Positions 47,439 to 60,108 of a stretch of DNA of 64,000 nucleotides are shown one piece after another; position 1 is the first letter of the stretch, and each line of letters begins with the position of its first letter. The notes below the pieces were generated by a model. It was not told the DNA's origin and did not search any database. It saw only the letters and a list, made by a program, of their open reading frames with translations. The DNA is taken from assembly GCF_000165425.1 (NCBI RefSeq), contig NW_001799277.1:124001-188000 (forward strand). The letters are read 5' to 3'. Source of the stretch: Paramecium tetraurelia. Lineage: Eukaryota; Ciliophora; Oligohymenophorea; Peniculida; Parameciidae. The translations under genes and the position numbers were made by a program.

Positions 47439-49944
47439 ATGGGAGCAAACTAGAGTCAACAATAGGGGCAATAGGAGAAGAAGAAACTCAGAAAAAGAGA
47501 TTATCTGATTGGAATGTGCATGAGCCAATTGGCATCAAAAGAAATAAGTGAAAATTCAAAGCTAAGAAAGAGTCTATCTGAAAACATGAAATAATAAAGT
47601 CAAGATATCCTGACGTATTATGAAATGCAGATATTTTAGAAAAATGAGTGAGGAAGAGATGCCTAATTATTCAATTAAAATCTTGCAGTATTTCTTAAAT
47701 TTTTTGACATTACGAGAATGTTTTTAACTTAAGCTTGTGAACAAAAAACTAAAATTCTTGGTAGAGATGAGCAGTAACATCTACTCGAACTTTCTCAGTT
47801 AATTCTATTTACGAAAGCTGCAGCTCCGATGTTTTGTAGAATATGGATTAAATTAGAGATTTCTTTCCGTATACTACTCTTAATTGTTATGTATCGAAAC
47901 CAACTAAGATGAATCCTGGATTCGGATATATCTGAGCTTCCAGAAAAGCCTGTAAAATTTAATGACTATCAATTAGATAATAAATGAGAATCATAGAAGA
48001 AGAGATATAAAAGACTTTCAATATTGAATATCCACTGGTTGATAAAATCTTGGACATAGGCCGTAATCCAGTTATGCCAATCCCTTTATTGACAGACGAT
48101 GTTCTCAAGTAATGCACAACCAGCTGGTTTTAATTGGAGTTGGCCTAAAGAACCTATGATTCAACAACAGTGGAGAAAGTTCCTTTGCTTGATGAACTAA
48201 CGGAGAAGCTCTATTAAGATTGTCTGGCTAAATTTGATGTCAAAAACATGAAACACACCTAATTACTATTTGAATTGAGATGGGTTGTGATTGACAATTT
48301 TCTCAAAGATCCTACCATTTTAGACTCTGAGAATATACCCCTTTTATTGAGGTTCTTGCTTTAAATATTCCATTTCATTTATTAAAGATGCCTATTTAGT
48401 AGAAATGTTTTGGCGATTACTAAGACAGAAAAGAACCCACCCATGTTTCTTAATATTTATACTATTTTATGGGAATCTTATGTTGGTATGATGTGGGCAT
48501 TGAATAGAGCCTTGAAGAAAATATTTAAGAAAATAGACTTGATATTTGAAGAATATTTTACTACTAACTTCCCTTAAATCACATTCACCAGCGCTCTTGC
48601 TAGACTGTGGTCATAAATTGTTATAAAAGGTACCAAAAATTCATAATTGGATTCAATTGAAAATGAATTGTTTACATCATTTGAAAATCTGTTAAAATAA
48701 AAAAGAGTGATCTTATAATAATTCTATATAAAGGACCATTGCACAATTGAATAGTAAATAAACGGGTCAAGATAAAATGATGACTTTTTTAAATACTGTC
48801 CAAGTGCTGTAAATTTTCTTTTAAATAAATTCACTTCCAATATTCTTGATTTGTCTCTGCATGAATAAAGCATAAATTGGATTGGACACTCAAATGTGAA
48901 AGTGGGTTCTCTCTATGGAAAAATATTGGACATAGTAATCTCATAAGCAAATGAACTATATAGCAAAACATCCGAACAGCTATCCACTGATTACCAAGTG
49001 TTCAAAGATTATATTATAGGTATCTATATCTAATATTATTTTGCAAAGCCGATTCTAACTTTATGCAAGAAATTCTGAATCAATGGACAGTATAAGTGTG
49101 TTTACTACCTCGAGGAATTGAATATCTTTATGAAAAAGTTAAAATCAATCTCAGACAACACGTAGTCTCATACCAATTAAATTAATCTATAGCAGAATCT
49201 ACTCATCATCATTTTGAAGATAGCATTTTGGAATCTAAAATAATTGGAAACAACGTTTAGTAATTGCAATTGAATGATATAGAAGAAATTACATAGCGCT
49301 TTGAGAAAGATGATTCATTTCTAGAAAGTGTTATCTGTGAAATTTTAAAGGAAGAAAAGATTCATTTAAATGAATAAGATTAATCTCATAATGTTACACA
49401 TCCGCAGTAGTCTGTTATACAACAATCTTCATACTATCAATACTCATCTGCCAAACAATAAAGCATTCTTGAAGGCGATTACAATAAAGTTAGAATGCTA
49501 TCAACATTCACTTCAAGCACTAGAGTTAGTTAGATTACTCAATTAACTAGTGTGTATAGTTAGTAGATTATGTCTTCCTACAAATCCAATTCAAATATGA
49601 GTTTAATTAAAGATATCAAACTTAAAATAGAATAAAATCAATGGGCTATGCATCTAAAAGAAATTTACAATATTGAAATTGAAAACTAAATGAAAATTGA
49701 AAAAAGAAACAATTAAATTCTAATGAGAAATACCGTTAAGAAAATACCTCAAGAATTGGAAGAACAGTTCAATAGTAACAGAGAATTCACTAAGGTTTGG
49801 TCTTTAGAAGACACCATGTCATTATTTGAGTCCAAAAATAGGCTAGACCAATAAGAGGAGGGAACCAATTCAGATAGGAACTTTAGTGAAATGAAGATTG
49901 GACAAGGATTACTTGCCTCTTATTTCATATAAAATTAGAAATGA
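47439..49944 (+). CDS. Large uncharacterised protein, 808 aa
   Basis: Introns of 25, 25 and 29 nt (last ends in AAG) leave 809 codons. The N-terminus MGANQSQQQGQQEKKKLRKR has Gly at position 2 and could be myristoylated. A leucine-rich helical block follows (NYSIKILQYFLNFLTLRECF, QLKLVNKKLKFLVEMSSNI) that has an F-box-like spacing but no clear F-box consensus. The middle 400 residues are mixed helical (TFNIEYPLVDKILDIGRNP, PPMFLNIYTILWESYVGMMW, HSNVKVGSLYGKILDIVIS). The last 200 are polar and Gln/Ser-rich. I recognise no catalytic motif or membrane segment. The model is internally consistent, so the gene is real though unnamed. Confidence 0.78.
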
Positions 49945-50130
49945 GTAATTGTATTACGTCTGATTGTATAAATAATTAATTTCTATATTTAGTATTTTAA
50001 TCATTTAATTAATTCTTATTATTACAACTTTGGAGACAATTGCATCTCTTAGTCTGAAAATATTGGATAAATTGCATGTTTTATGTTGTTATTCTTTTAA
50101 TTATTCTGTTACTAACTTTGATCCTTTATC

Positions 50131-51395
50131 TCAGTGTATTGAGAGATTGATTCCTGCAGTTTCTTATGGGCCACAAAAAAAGGCTGATTTCTTTAATTTA
50201 AGATTCTTCCAGAATAAGGTTATTAGATTTGAATAGGAGATTTCAATTTAGAACTTTGAGGAGTCTATAGCTTCAGTTAACGACAGGACCTGTATTAGCA
50301 AATATAATATACTCTGGAATTGAATTAATCTTACTATCAATTATACTGCTTTATATATCTCTGATTATTTGGTTATTCTCTTCAAACCAAAAGGGCTATT
50401 TCACAATGTTTTAACTATCAAAGTACTTTCTATTATTATATATCCACTTTATACTCTTTGTAGAATTAGTTGTTGCCCAATATACCTATTATAATGATTA
50501 TAGTTATTAGAGTGGCAAGAAACGAAATGAATCTAGTATTTTGCATATCTATCATGAATTGTATTAATATATATATGTATACCTCTAAAGTTGCAAATTT
50601 GTACATCACCATAGCATCATTCCAAAGCACACAACAGATCTCTACATAGATGCTTTTGACATCCTATTATTCTATCTAACAAACCCCTAGACTCAAATTC
50701 AATATTTGTATGCATTGATTCAATAAATTTAGCAATTTAAATAAATAGAGGATCTTCTAATCTATTGTTATATATCCAGTTTTATTTGATAAATGATTTT
50801 CTAGCTTCTTCTATTAATACTCACGATATTGAAGGTTAGTATCCTTAAAGTTAGATTATTTCTTGAACATTTTGAATTAGTTAATTTGATTTTCTCTTGT
50901 TGATTCAGTGTAATTTGTATAAGTAACCTCCTAATCAAAGATTGGATATTGTCCAATTTTACAAGAGTAGAACAATTTCAAATTCTAAGCCAACTTGAAT
51001 AGGTACATCAAATAATTCTACACAAATTGTCCATGACTCTGATTCTCAATTACTTACAACTTATAATCTCTTGATATCATCTCTTCAGCCACAATTTCCC
51101 CTATTTGGAACTCATATAAAACCAAATGGATTGTTAATGAAATTTTTACTGCCATCAACCCACTCAAAGGTTTTTAAGATAGTTCCTGAAAAAATTGTTA
51201 TAAATATTCTTGTCCTGTCAAATAAATTCCTTGACATTCTGGCCCATAACCTTCAAAACATTCAATTAAATATAGAATATCTGTCATCAAAATTACTGGA
51301 GTATTATTCATTAATGAACTTGAATTAAACTTCTATAAAAATGGAGTGTTTCCTTTCCCAATCAATGAGTTGATGTAGTTAGAAAATTTCTTCAT
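50131..51395 (-). CDS. ANTH-like (AP180/CALM-type) clathrin adaptor, 401 aa
   Basis: Introns of 34 and 25 nt leave 402 codons. The helical pattern resembles the ANTH domain. KISLTIHLVLYEFQIGEIVA aligns with the AP180 helix where a whole cell-surface lipid-binding superhelix continues. HGQFVQNYLMYLFKLAQNLK and LLNLLNQCIQILNLSLGVC occupy the positions of later helices, and VEICCVLWNDAMVMYKFATL aligns with the conserved LLFKDAIRLFAAYNEG region. ANTH proteins bind PI(4,5)P2 and clathrin during endocytosis. The basic N-terminal lipid-binding signature is weak and no clathrin-box is obvious at the C-terminus. Part of an upstream overlapping frame (51262-51711) may belong to this gene through an unresolved exon. 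Confidence 0.6.
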
Positions 51396-51711
51396 ATTTT
51401 TAATTAATTAATCTCATTTATTTATGAAAAAAATTTATAGATTTCTAGATATATTTATAAGGAGAACATTCACACTGTAGTCTTTTATTTGGATTCTTAA
51501 AATACAAATTAATTGAAAACAATCTCATCAAAGAACTACTGCCCTCTTTCATTCTAAGATTGTATTAGTCCTCATATCTGTAAACACTGAATAAGTTTGC
51601 ATATTCTAATGTTAAATTTAATAATCTATTTACTATAACCCTTCGATATTTATTTTCTAAATATGATTTAAGATTTTCAATTTTCTATTTAGTTTTTAAT
51701 TTTTCTCTCAT
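51262..51711 (-). CDS. Overlapping open frame, possible upstream exon
   Basis: From ATG 51711 the frame is open for 149 codons. It contains LLNLTLEYANLFSVYRYEDQ and KEGSSSLMRLFSINLYFKNP before running over the start of the ANTH-like gene in another frame. The first 100 codons look like protein; the overlapping rest is less sure. Either this is a 5' exon of the ANTH-like gene joined by an intron I cannot place, or a separate small gene. Confidence 0.35.
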
Positions 51712-52567
51712 TTCTTATTAAAATATTAAGTTTTAGTTTTGACCCAGAAATCTTGATTAATTAGTATGAATATCATATATAAATCCTTCTACATTTACCA
51801 ATTTTAGAACTTAGAATATTCTTAAAATAATATCAATTTTTTGAATTTGCCAATGCAAAATCGAATAATTTAATTCATTTTTTACATTACAATGTTTCAA
51901 AGCATTAAATTTTTATCTATACTACATCTCATGAAATGATTTAAGATTTCAAGAATATAATATTGAATTGAAAATATCTAATGAGATTATATTGAATATT
52001 AGGATGTGGATTGATTATATATTAATATCTAAATCATATTATAATAATTCAAAGTTTATCAATAATTACTTGGGCAAATCTTATGGAATAAACTAGTTTT
52101 TTGCATTAATATTCAAAACTTATCCACTTATTTATGAGAAATTAAACTTCAGTATTGAAAGTAAAATATTTGTAATTGAGTTTTAAATAGATAGCATGCT
52201 AGTTAAATTTCATAGAATTGAAATTTCATTATAATTTAGATATAAAAAATTGTGAGTCCTTTAAGAATTATAATTATTCCTCGAATCTTGGTATACTCAT
52301 TGTCTTGTAAATGAGAAAATATCATAAAGGTAACAATATGACGCATAAATTCTTCCTGCTTATTGAACATTATTAATTAAAACTAATGATATTAGTTTTA
52401 ATGAGTATATTATCTTAAATTTTATTGTTCCTTTTAATAGATTTCAATGAATATCTCAAGATTTTCAATTAGTAGAATTATATAACTAATGCATGCATAA
52501 ATGAATATAATAGATGATTTAAGGATCGTTTAATATGGAATTTTAAAATATAAAAATAAAATAAATA
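51712..52567. other. Intergenic region
   Basis: About 860 bp, AT-rich, with no recognisable coding sequence on either strand. Its right end contains the promoter region of the Rho-family gene. Confidence 0.45.
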
Positions 52568-53269
52568 ATGCAAGGTTCTTAGGAGTCAACTTAAATTAAA
52601 TTAGTCGTAGTAGGAGATGGAAGTGTCGGAAAGACATGCATACTTTTGAGGTAAGAATAAATAATAGGAGTATAGTTACACAACAGATAAATTTCCCACA
52701 GAATATGTTCCTACAGTATTTGATAATTACACTACGCAATTAACTGTTGACAATTAGATGGTAAATTTGAGTTTATGGGACACAGCAGGTCAAGAAACAT
52801 ACAATAGACTAAGAACTTTATCATATGGATCAGCAGATATATTCCTCATAGTATTTTCTGTGGCAGATAGCAGTTCATTTGATAATGTTTTGAGCAAGGT
52901 AATATGATTTAATGATTTTAAAGTGGTACCCTGAGTTAAATCACGATGAATTATAAAAAGTCCCAAAAATCATTGTTGGTAATAAAATAGATATGAGAGA
53001 GGAGAACAATAGCAAACACATTAAAAAGGCTTCTGTAATGATACATTATTTATTTGTAGGCTGAGCAAGTTTTATAAAATCAAAACCTGCAATATTATGA
53101 ATGTTCTGCATTAACTTAGGAAGGTTTGAAGGTTGTATTTGATGAAGCTGTGAAAGAAGCATTGAAAGCCAAAAATGCGAATAAATCAGTGAATAAGACT
53201 GGAAATTAAAAATAGGAGATAAGTAATGGAACCCAAAAGAAGGAGGAACCATGTTGTAGCATTTATTGA
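52568..53269 (+). CDS. Rho/Rac-family small GTPase, 208 aa
   Basis: Three 25-nt introns (52651-52675, 52899-52923, 53035-53059) leave 209 codons. G1 is [11 protein letters not shown], switch I is [14 protein letters not shown]3 is [15 protein letters not shown]4 is VGNKIDM and G5 is ECSAL. The switch I sequence PTVFDNY and the LSYTTDKFP segment place it in the Rho/Rac group rather than Rab. After G5 there is a Lys/Asn-rich hypervariable tail ending CCSIY, so the last four residues CSIY form a CAAX box for prenylation with an adjacent Cys. The Rho-type insert helix looks short. It should control actin or membrane dynamics at a membrane. Confidence 0.92.
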
Positions 53270-53376
53270 CAATTTGATTTACATAAGTGATATCATCCAT
53301 ATTTAAATGAAAATTAGTTTTCTATTACTAAAAAGGCGAAAAATAAAGCACATGTGGTACATTATACATAAATAAA

Positions 53377-54290
53377 TCATTTGAAAGGAATCCAAGATTT
53401 CTTCTTTTCTGCATTCAACTAAGTAATATGTTCATTAAATTTTTTTTCAATTTTTTCGCAATCCCTTTTGCACTCATCAACAATGGTCATTAAAAGAGAC
53501 TGCTTCTCTTTAGCACTCTTCTTCATTTCTTCCATCACTTTTTTGAACTATTGATATTTTTCATCAAAATGTTCCTTATTCAAAAATTGTATTTCTAATA
53601 AACATTACTACTTATTGTTACTTGGTTATATTATGTTCAATATCTTGTCGGCTTATTAATGGAGATCCAATTAAGATTCGTTAGATTGATTTGTTGAAGG
53701 ACTTAGAATTATTTATTGTTTTAATTGCAGTCTAATATTTATAAACACTGTTACTGTTAATCAATAACTAAAGTAAGCATATTGTCTATTTGTTATGTTT
53801 TCTTTGAAAACTATTCTTGAATTTCTTTTAGTTTTTTTTTGAAAGAAGAAACATTTTCATCATTCAGAAACGAATCACTCATTTCAATAAAAGAGTTATT
53901 TTCCGAACGTGTAATAGTTAATTAAGTAGGATTACTATCTGTTTGCATCATAATTATTGATCTAAGATTAGAAATTTCTTATTCAAATCGAATAAACTTC
54001 TACTCAATCTACATGTAGATTAATTGATGAAATACTTCAATTTTATTGTGATCATTTGCAGCATCTACCAACACCGAAATTTTTCGAATTAACTCATCTA
54101 TCATATTATTTCTGGTCATTTATTTTTCGAGCAGATCAAATTCAGAATTGGATGCATCAACATGATTAATTGAATTTTTCATATTAAATATTTTATGCTT
54201 CTAAAGATACTAATTAGATAATGAATTAGTTTCAAATACATTTTCTATAATCTTTTCAACTCTATTTTGGAATTCACCAGCTCTGCTCAT
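53377..54290 (-). CDS. Coiled-coil protein, 296 aa
   Basis: A 23-nt intron (near 53726-53748) joins two exons into 297 codons. The N-terminal part MSRAGEFQNRVEKIIENVF leads to alternating helices (MTRNNMIDELIRKISVLVDA, EQKFIRFEQEISNLRSIIMM). After a polar Ser/Gln linker a second coiled coil follows (DEKYQQFKKVMEEMKKSAKE, DECKRDCEKIEKKFNEH). No membrane anchor or motif. Structure resembles a small fibre or tether protein; family unknown. It converges with the Rho-family gene (107 bp between stops). Confidence 0.72.
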
Positions 54291-54417
54291 TTATTTAAAT
54301 TATTATTAAAACTCAACATGAAATATAAATATATACATAACACTTGAATATATCACTTTTACAATCATGAAATTGCATTAATTGCATAATATATATATAA
54401 AAATTAATATACATAAA

Positions 54418-55448
54418 TCATTTCCTCTTCTTGTCCTTTCCCTTGTTTTATCCTTTTGCTGGAACTTCTATTTCCTCATCATCTTCTTCATCATCCTCCT
54501 CTCCTTCAGCACTTCCATCATCTTCAGCCTTGAATTCCTTTATTCCCAAAAAGTATTCTAGAGAATATGGCAACAATTCATCAACTATCATTCTGCCCAC
54601 ATCTTAGTCAACATCCAATTGATCTTACAATGAGATTTACTAAGCATTAAATTCAAATGAATACTTCATCTTCAGGTAATTTGTCATATTTCTCCTTATT
54701 GGATATGTCAATTGATCTGAAAAACAAGAAGAAACTCTCATCATCAACTTCCTTAGAAATTACTCTAAATTATCCTGTCTTCTTATTTCTTTATTTCTAA
54801 ACAACATTATCATCTCATTAGAATACCTTTTTGATTAATTTCTTGGTTAAATTCTTGCCATCATGCCATTCTACTTTAGTTCCTTCTACTTTAATTAATT
54901 CATCATCTTCATAATAGAACTTCTTCTCCAATACAGTTTATTTGAAGAAAGGATTTTCTGCAAAGTAGAATTTGAGGAAGAAATCTGAATCGTTCTCAGC
55001 CAATGTAAATTCTATTTTCTATAAAAACTTGAATGCTTCAGCATCTCTCTCTGATAATTGCAATTCCTGTAAATCAGCATTCTTAAACACTTTTAACCAA
55101 TAGTCAGGAATAGCCTTAGATTCTTTAGGAGCTTGATTCAATTATTGTATTTCTTCCTCTGATAATAATTTAGCTGCCAAACCAAGATTTTATTCATTCA
55201 ACTACGCTGTGCCCAAAATTATTTCATCAGCCTAATTAACAAATATAAATAAATATTACTTTCTGATATATTGGCATGCTTGATTTATCATATTTCGATT
55301 GAATATTATCACAAATTTTTTCCATGTCTGAATCTGCTTATTTACATTTATTCAAATAAAATCTAAGTGCTGTAACTTTTGCTCTATCTTTGAGTGGGAT
55401 ATTTGTAATTTTCTTTTTGATTTCTTACTCTAACTCTTTGTTTTCCAT
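54418..55448 (-). CDS. NAP1-family histone chaperone, 315 aa
   Basis: Introns of 28, 30 and 25 nt leave 316 codons. NAP signatures: IPDYWLKVFKNADLQELQLS and ERDAEAFKFLQKIEF (YWL.VL..(H/N)..L..L(I/L).E.D motif), then NDSDFFLKFYFAENPFFKQT and VEGTKVEWHDGKNLTKK, and FFLFFRSIDI. The protein ends with a long acidic tail (EGEEDDEEDDEEIEV) and then a basic KGQNKGKDKKRK segment. NAP1 shuttles H2A-H2B and assembles nucleosomes; the acidic tail binds histones and the basic end may act as nuclear signal. Length is normal for the core family. Start is the first ATG. Confidence 0.93.
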
Positions 55449-55600
55449 TATTAAAAAAATTAAATTATTTAATTTTAATGATAAATTAATATTTATTCCA
55501 TTTATTTAAATACATTAGTTAAATTGCTTTAATATATTTATTGACGAATTCAATAAGTAGAAATAATTTGTATTATTTAAAATAATTTAATAAATTTGTT

Positions 55601-56283
55601 ATGGCTGATTAAAGATAATAACTTGAGCAACTCAAGTATGCTCTCTGGTTAGCAATTATGTAAAGTATAATTGTAATAATTATATTAGATAAAAATGAAT
55701 AAATAGTGCAATTTTTTAATTCGCCAAAAATTGAAATAAATGTCAACGTAGCATTAACAAACCAAGGCATAACAGCATTGCATTAGGCAGCAAGCAATGG
55801 AAATTTGAATTTAGTTCAATTTTTAGTGGCAATCTAAAAGGCTGATATTGATCAATAAGACATAGTATATTTTTAAGCAAAACTAGTTTGGAAGAACTCC
55901 ACTTCACTTTGCCTGTGCAATTGGAAATCTTGCAATAGTTGATTATTTAATACAATCTAAGGCATCACCTAATATACAAACAATAGTAAAATTGATTTTT
56001 AAAGAAAGGGAGGAGAATCACCAATTATGAAAGCAGCCTAGTTTCATCAATCGCAATTATTGTTCTATTTAATTGAAACTCATTCAGATAAAATTAATTG
56101 GAATCTAGTAAACAAAGTATAACTTAATATTAAGAAAAGTTGGGATAAAATGTTTTACATATATTTCGGATTTCTTGTGTAAATTCTTTGGAGAAATAAA
56201 ATCAAATTTATACACAAATAAACGACGTCATGGTTGAACTGTTGGCATTGATATCAGCAGAAGGGCAATAAACAATCTAATGA
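55601..56283 (+). CDS. Ankyrin-repeat protein, 196 aa
   Basis: Four introns (24, 22, 23, 23 nt; two end in AAG) leave 197 codons. Ankyrin repeats: NQGITALHQAASNGNLNLVQ, then FGRTPLHFACAIGNLAIVDY and GGESPIMKAAQFHQSQLLFY, followed by a degenerate LGQNVLHIF repeat. The TPLHFA and TALHQAA cores are diagnostic. The N-terminal 40 residues (MADQRQQLEQLKYALWLAIM) form a first degenerate repeat. There is no other domain, so it probably acts as a protein-interaction adaptor. It is divergent from the NAP1 gene with 152 bp between starts. Confidence 0.87.
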
Positions 56284-56338
56284 ACATATAAATTATTCGA
56301 TATATATGTGCATAAATAAATGAATATAAGAGTAATAA

Positions 56339-57188
56339 TCATGATTGATTAGATTAAAATATATATGTCATTTTTGGACAGAAAATTGGAGTAACTAAAA
56401 TCTTAGGAATGATATATACAATTTGATCATTAGTTTTTTTTTTTGTTTGTTTTAAAATTAAATTATAATTGGGCTTACGGATAGAGAGCTTCTTTATTGC
56501 TTTTTTCTTTGATAAGCACATTTTCTAAACTTGCCTTTTGCAATTTGTTGGGCTAGTATATGATGAATGTTTACTCTGATTCTACTCACAATGCTATCTG
56601 TATTGATCTTCTATGCGTAGATCTAAGTATCAAATGCTTTTGGCTCTTCCGTATCATCATCGTCTTATTCTTCCTATTTAACTTAATTTCTAAGTTAATC
56701 TAATTCTCTAATTTTATCAAAAAGAGTCCTTTCCCTTAGACTCTCACATCTATTCTTTTCAAACTCCTTGATTTTCTGATTCTAACTTTAATAGTTATCA
56801 ACATGATCCTGATTATGATGAACTTTCTCATCTGAATCGTCATCAAAACACACATCTACTTCTTAATTTTCTTCCTCCTAAGATGTGAATGCAAGGTATT
56901 ACTTATTTCACAACAAGTACTTTCTTTTCTATAGCAGGTTCAATTTGATCAGTCTCCACGTGAGAATTCTTAGATTAGACCTACACTTCTGTTTTGCATT
57001 TAATTTCTCTCCCTTCTTAGATTGCTTTGAGATGGGTTTGCCAGAGCTTGGGTTGTTTAATGAATTAATACATCCTTAAAAGTCTGGATTTCAGATTCAC
57101 TCATTTACAATTAACCTTTATCCGAGTTCCTCTTCAATTTTGTGATGACTTCATTTATAATGTTATCGTAATTGCTCACTGTCTCCAT
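56339..57188 (-). CDS. Charged protein with acidic middle and basic IQ-like end, about 260 aa
   Basis: Exon 1 starts METVSNYDNIINEVITKLKR; a 32-nt intron (about 57080-57111) and a 25-nt intron (about 56880-56904) are clear. One junction near 56940-57000 is not resolved because neighbouring frames both look coding. The middle is acidic (EVDVCFDDDSDEKVHHNQD; DDDDTEEPKAFD). The end is strongly basic with RVNIHHILAQQIAKGKFRKC and AYQRKKAIKKLSIRK. No known family. Composition could fit a nuclear or calmodulin-binding protein. The start is 79 bp from the divergent thioredoxin-fold gene. Confidence 0.6.
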
Positions 57189-57267
57189 TACTTATTAATC
57201 CATTCCTAGTTTTTATTAATTAAAATACTTTCTAGTATATTGAATTATAAACTCAAAAATATATATA
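57189..57267. promoter_or_regulatory. 79-bp shared divergent upstream region
   Basis: Only 79 bp separate the start codons of the minus-strand charged protein and the plus-strand thioredoxin-fold protein, so both 5' regions overlap here. No recognised element beyond AT-rich sequence. Confidence 0.45.
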
Positions 57268-59023
57268 ATGTTTAGAACTATTCGATTAATACCCAAATTG
57301 TTAAAATTCACCCAAGTTGCAACTTGCTTGGCTCTGATCTACAATTAATAGTCCAAGTTGAGATGTGCTCAAATTAACACGCAAACCATCAAAATCATTA
57401 ACTAAAAAGATGTCGATGCACTCTTGGCAAATCCATAGGATTCCTCTAACACAATCATCATATTGAACAAAAACATCATTGAAGATCTTCCTAAAAATTT
57501 GTCAGCCAATTTATTTATTTGCGATAGCTCTGAAAATGATTATGATTTAATTGCAGTCAATCAACATAGATATCTCCTATTGAAAATAAGAGGCGAAGAA
57601 GATTATTTAAAATTGCTCAATTTCTTAACTCCCTTATAGACTCTAGATAGTAAATAAGATGCCATCAATCTCATTGATCAAATGGATGCCTAGGTTGTCT
57701 TGAGTTATATCCCATCAATAATAAACGCAGAAGAATAAATTAATAAATTTGAGCCTTCTTAAAAGTATGATCCTTAATAATTGGAGGAACAATTAAAAGA
57801 GCTCAGGATTCATGATTTCAATAGAGAAGCCTAGTATTATATTATCAAAGATAAGAATGTTGCTGAAGAATTCAATTTATCAATTCATGACATTGGAGAA
57901 ATCTACATTCTGAAATAACCTAGCATTTTCAATTCAAAAGAGTCTTCCTTTCATCATAATGGCAAAGAATATTTTATGAAAAAAGTAGAGCCTGATCAAA
58001 ATATAAAAAGAATAGATACTTTTATAATTGAAAAGAAACACGATTCCTTGTCTTCCTACCTTTAGGGATCTAAGGAAGAGACTGTTTAATAATAGAATTT
58101 ACAGGGATTTGTTAATAAACTAACTTTAACAGCCAATAACTATGTTAACTATGTCTTTAACAAATAGTAAATGGATTCATAATTGCTCATTTACAAGTAG
58201 ATGGGCGTAAAATATATCTTGTTTTACCATAGTCAGAATGATGTTAATGAAAAAATTATTAAAAAACTTATTAATGTGAAGAAATCTGTGAACAATGAGT
58301 AATAATAACAATTTGCAATTGTTTATTCTGATAACATTGATCTAATATAAACATATTTTGGAATTGTTGATAATGGAATCACAGATGATGTAAGATTACT
58401 TGATCTTAACCAAAATCAAACCTATACAATATCCTTCAATATAGTTTAATTGGGATAAAAGGAATATAATTATGATCAATATAAGTTATGTAAGAGATAC
58501 TCTTTTGGAGATAAAATAACTGTCAATAGGTTGAAATAGTTCATTGTATAAACTACAAATTTGAAGATTTAAAATATAGAACCATAAGATTACAATAGAG
58601 AAGAATACTACGAAAAAACATTTGTTAAAATGCCTTTTGATAAATTGTAAACCATAACTGCAAATAATTTGGAGTTGTCAGGCTATGATTTTATTTATTT
58701 TTATAAGCCAGGATGTGCTGCTTGTCACACTGTAGCTGAAACCTTAGAAAAGATTGCCTGGAATATCTACAATCCAAATCCGTATAGAGTTAAAAATATA
58801 TCTAACTTTAAAAAAATCTCATTGAAAAAGTATATAATTTTTAATGATTAGATACAATATTTTGAATGAATCCCAAATGTTACCATCCCCCATCTAGGCA
58901 CCATAAATCTATATATTACATGATGGAAAAATGCAAAAAGCAGATTTAGTATAAAATAAGATTAATCCTGGAGACGAATCGAAAATGCTTCACTTCTTAA
59001 CAAAGCTTATTGACAATCTTTGA
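57268..59023 (+). CDS. PDI-like thioredoxin-fold protein with CAAC motif, 577 aa
   Basis: A single 22-nt intron near the 3' end (58831-58852) leaves 578 codons. The N-terminus MFRTIRLIPKLLKFTQVATC LALIY is hydrophobic/basic, a likely signal or mitochondrial targeting segment. The first 130 residues contain a redox-inactive thioredoxin-like strand order (NTIIILNKNIIEDLPKNLSA). The C-terminal domain has FIYFYKPGCAACHTVAETLE, a thioredoxin active site of the form C-A-A-C, followed by PSPIQAPQIYILHDGKMQ (cis-Pro region). The middle 250 residues resemble PDI b-type spacing. It may catalyse disulfide exchange in the secretory pathway, useful for trichocyst or surface proteins, but this is inference. 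Confidence 0.75.
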
Positions 59024-59109
59024 ATTTTATAAGGGTTTTAAAATATTATCATTTCTATCTTGTTTATTCATCTACTTTTTAAAAGTCGATTTTAGATTTG
59101 TAGAATGTC

Positions 59110-59551
59110 TCAGAGAAAACAGTTTTTCTTGATTGTTAGACTAATTAATATTTGTAATTTGATATTTACAATTAGATGAGAGTGTTTTTCTGAGAAATAT
59201 ATTATTTTCAAAGCAATCTGTTTAACATGCAGCTTACCGCTTCATCCGCTTCCCCATCCTCAAATTGGCGAGTTCCATTTTTTTCTCCTTCGCTTCATAG
59301 ATGGGTGTCTTGAGACTGAGACAAATGAGGCTTTAGGACTTTGTCAGAGGTTTTAATTTTTTCAATGACATCATGTTCATATAATTTTATTTGGTGTCTA
59401 ATTTACGAAGCAGTTGAGTGTTTCTAAAGGTTCTTGAGAAATTTGTGTTGCTAAAAGGTTTAGATGGTTCTTCGACAGCAACAGTTGGAGGCCGATGAGA
59501 AGTTATTACATCTAAATCATGATTAAGAAGCAAATAATTATTAATAATCAT
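59110..59551 (-). CDS. Candidate small gene, unresolved exons
   Basis: A plausible C-terminal half reads HEGEKNGTRQFEDGEADEA and, after a 20-nt intron, IALKIIYFSEKHSHLIVNIK to TGA 59110-59112. Upstream, DVIEKIKTSDKVLKPHLSQ precedes a proposed 24-nt intron. The start at 59551 (MIINNYLLLNHDLDVITSHR) is in another frame and the connection is not found. The local base composition is less AT-rich than the flanks, which supports coding. Function unknown. Confidence 0.4.
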
Positions 59552-59679
59552 AATATTAAATATGAGAGGTCGTGGTTAATAATTAAAATGAAATTAAAAA
59601 TATATAAATGATAGGAAAATAATATGAATTTTTATTAAGCCAAACTTAATTTATGTAAAAAATATTTTTGATTCTTTAC

Positions 59680-60060
59680 ATCTTAATTTGTATCTCCAAA
59701 AATGGATTTATAAATTTCAAACAGGTAGGTGTTAATATCCGTTGTTATAGTTATGATGATCTGACAGTATAAATACATAGGTTTAACTATTTTTGAAGTA
59801 ATTAATTTAGTTTGAGCATTGAAAAAAGAATTGTTGAATCTGCTTGAATTTGTGATACAGATGAATATTGTAGATATCTAGTATGGTTAGTTTAAGAAAG
59901 GATAGTTAAATGCAATTCAGGCAAGTATTATTAATGGATAAAATATTAATTATTTAAAAATTAGAAGCAACAAATTAGGCTTAATATTCATTATAGGAGG
60001 AAATCTTTGGGAATAATTTATCTAATATATTTATAAATTAATTTTGGTAGGATATAAATA
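59680..60060 (+). other. Possible small gene before the MORN gene
   Basis: Open stretches contain ALKKELLNLLEFVIQMNIVD followed by QYGQFKKGQLNAIQ, and then, after a possible 40-nt intron, ATNQAQYSLQEEIFGNNL. These look like protein, but start, introns and stop are not secure, and the frame would run over the MORN start. I could not name a family. Confidence 0.3.
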
Positions 60061-60108
60061 TGTCTTGCTGTTTTATTTTAAATAATAATTAAATATATCA
60101 TATTATAA

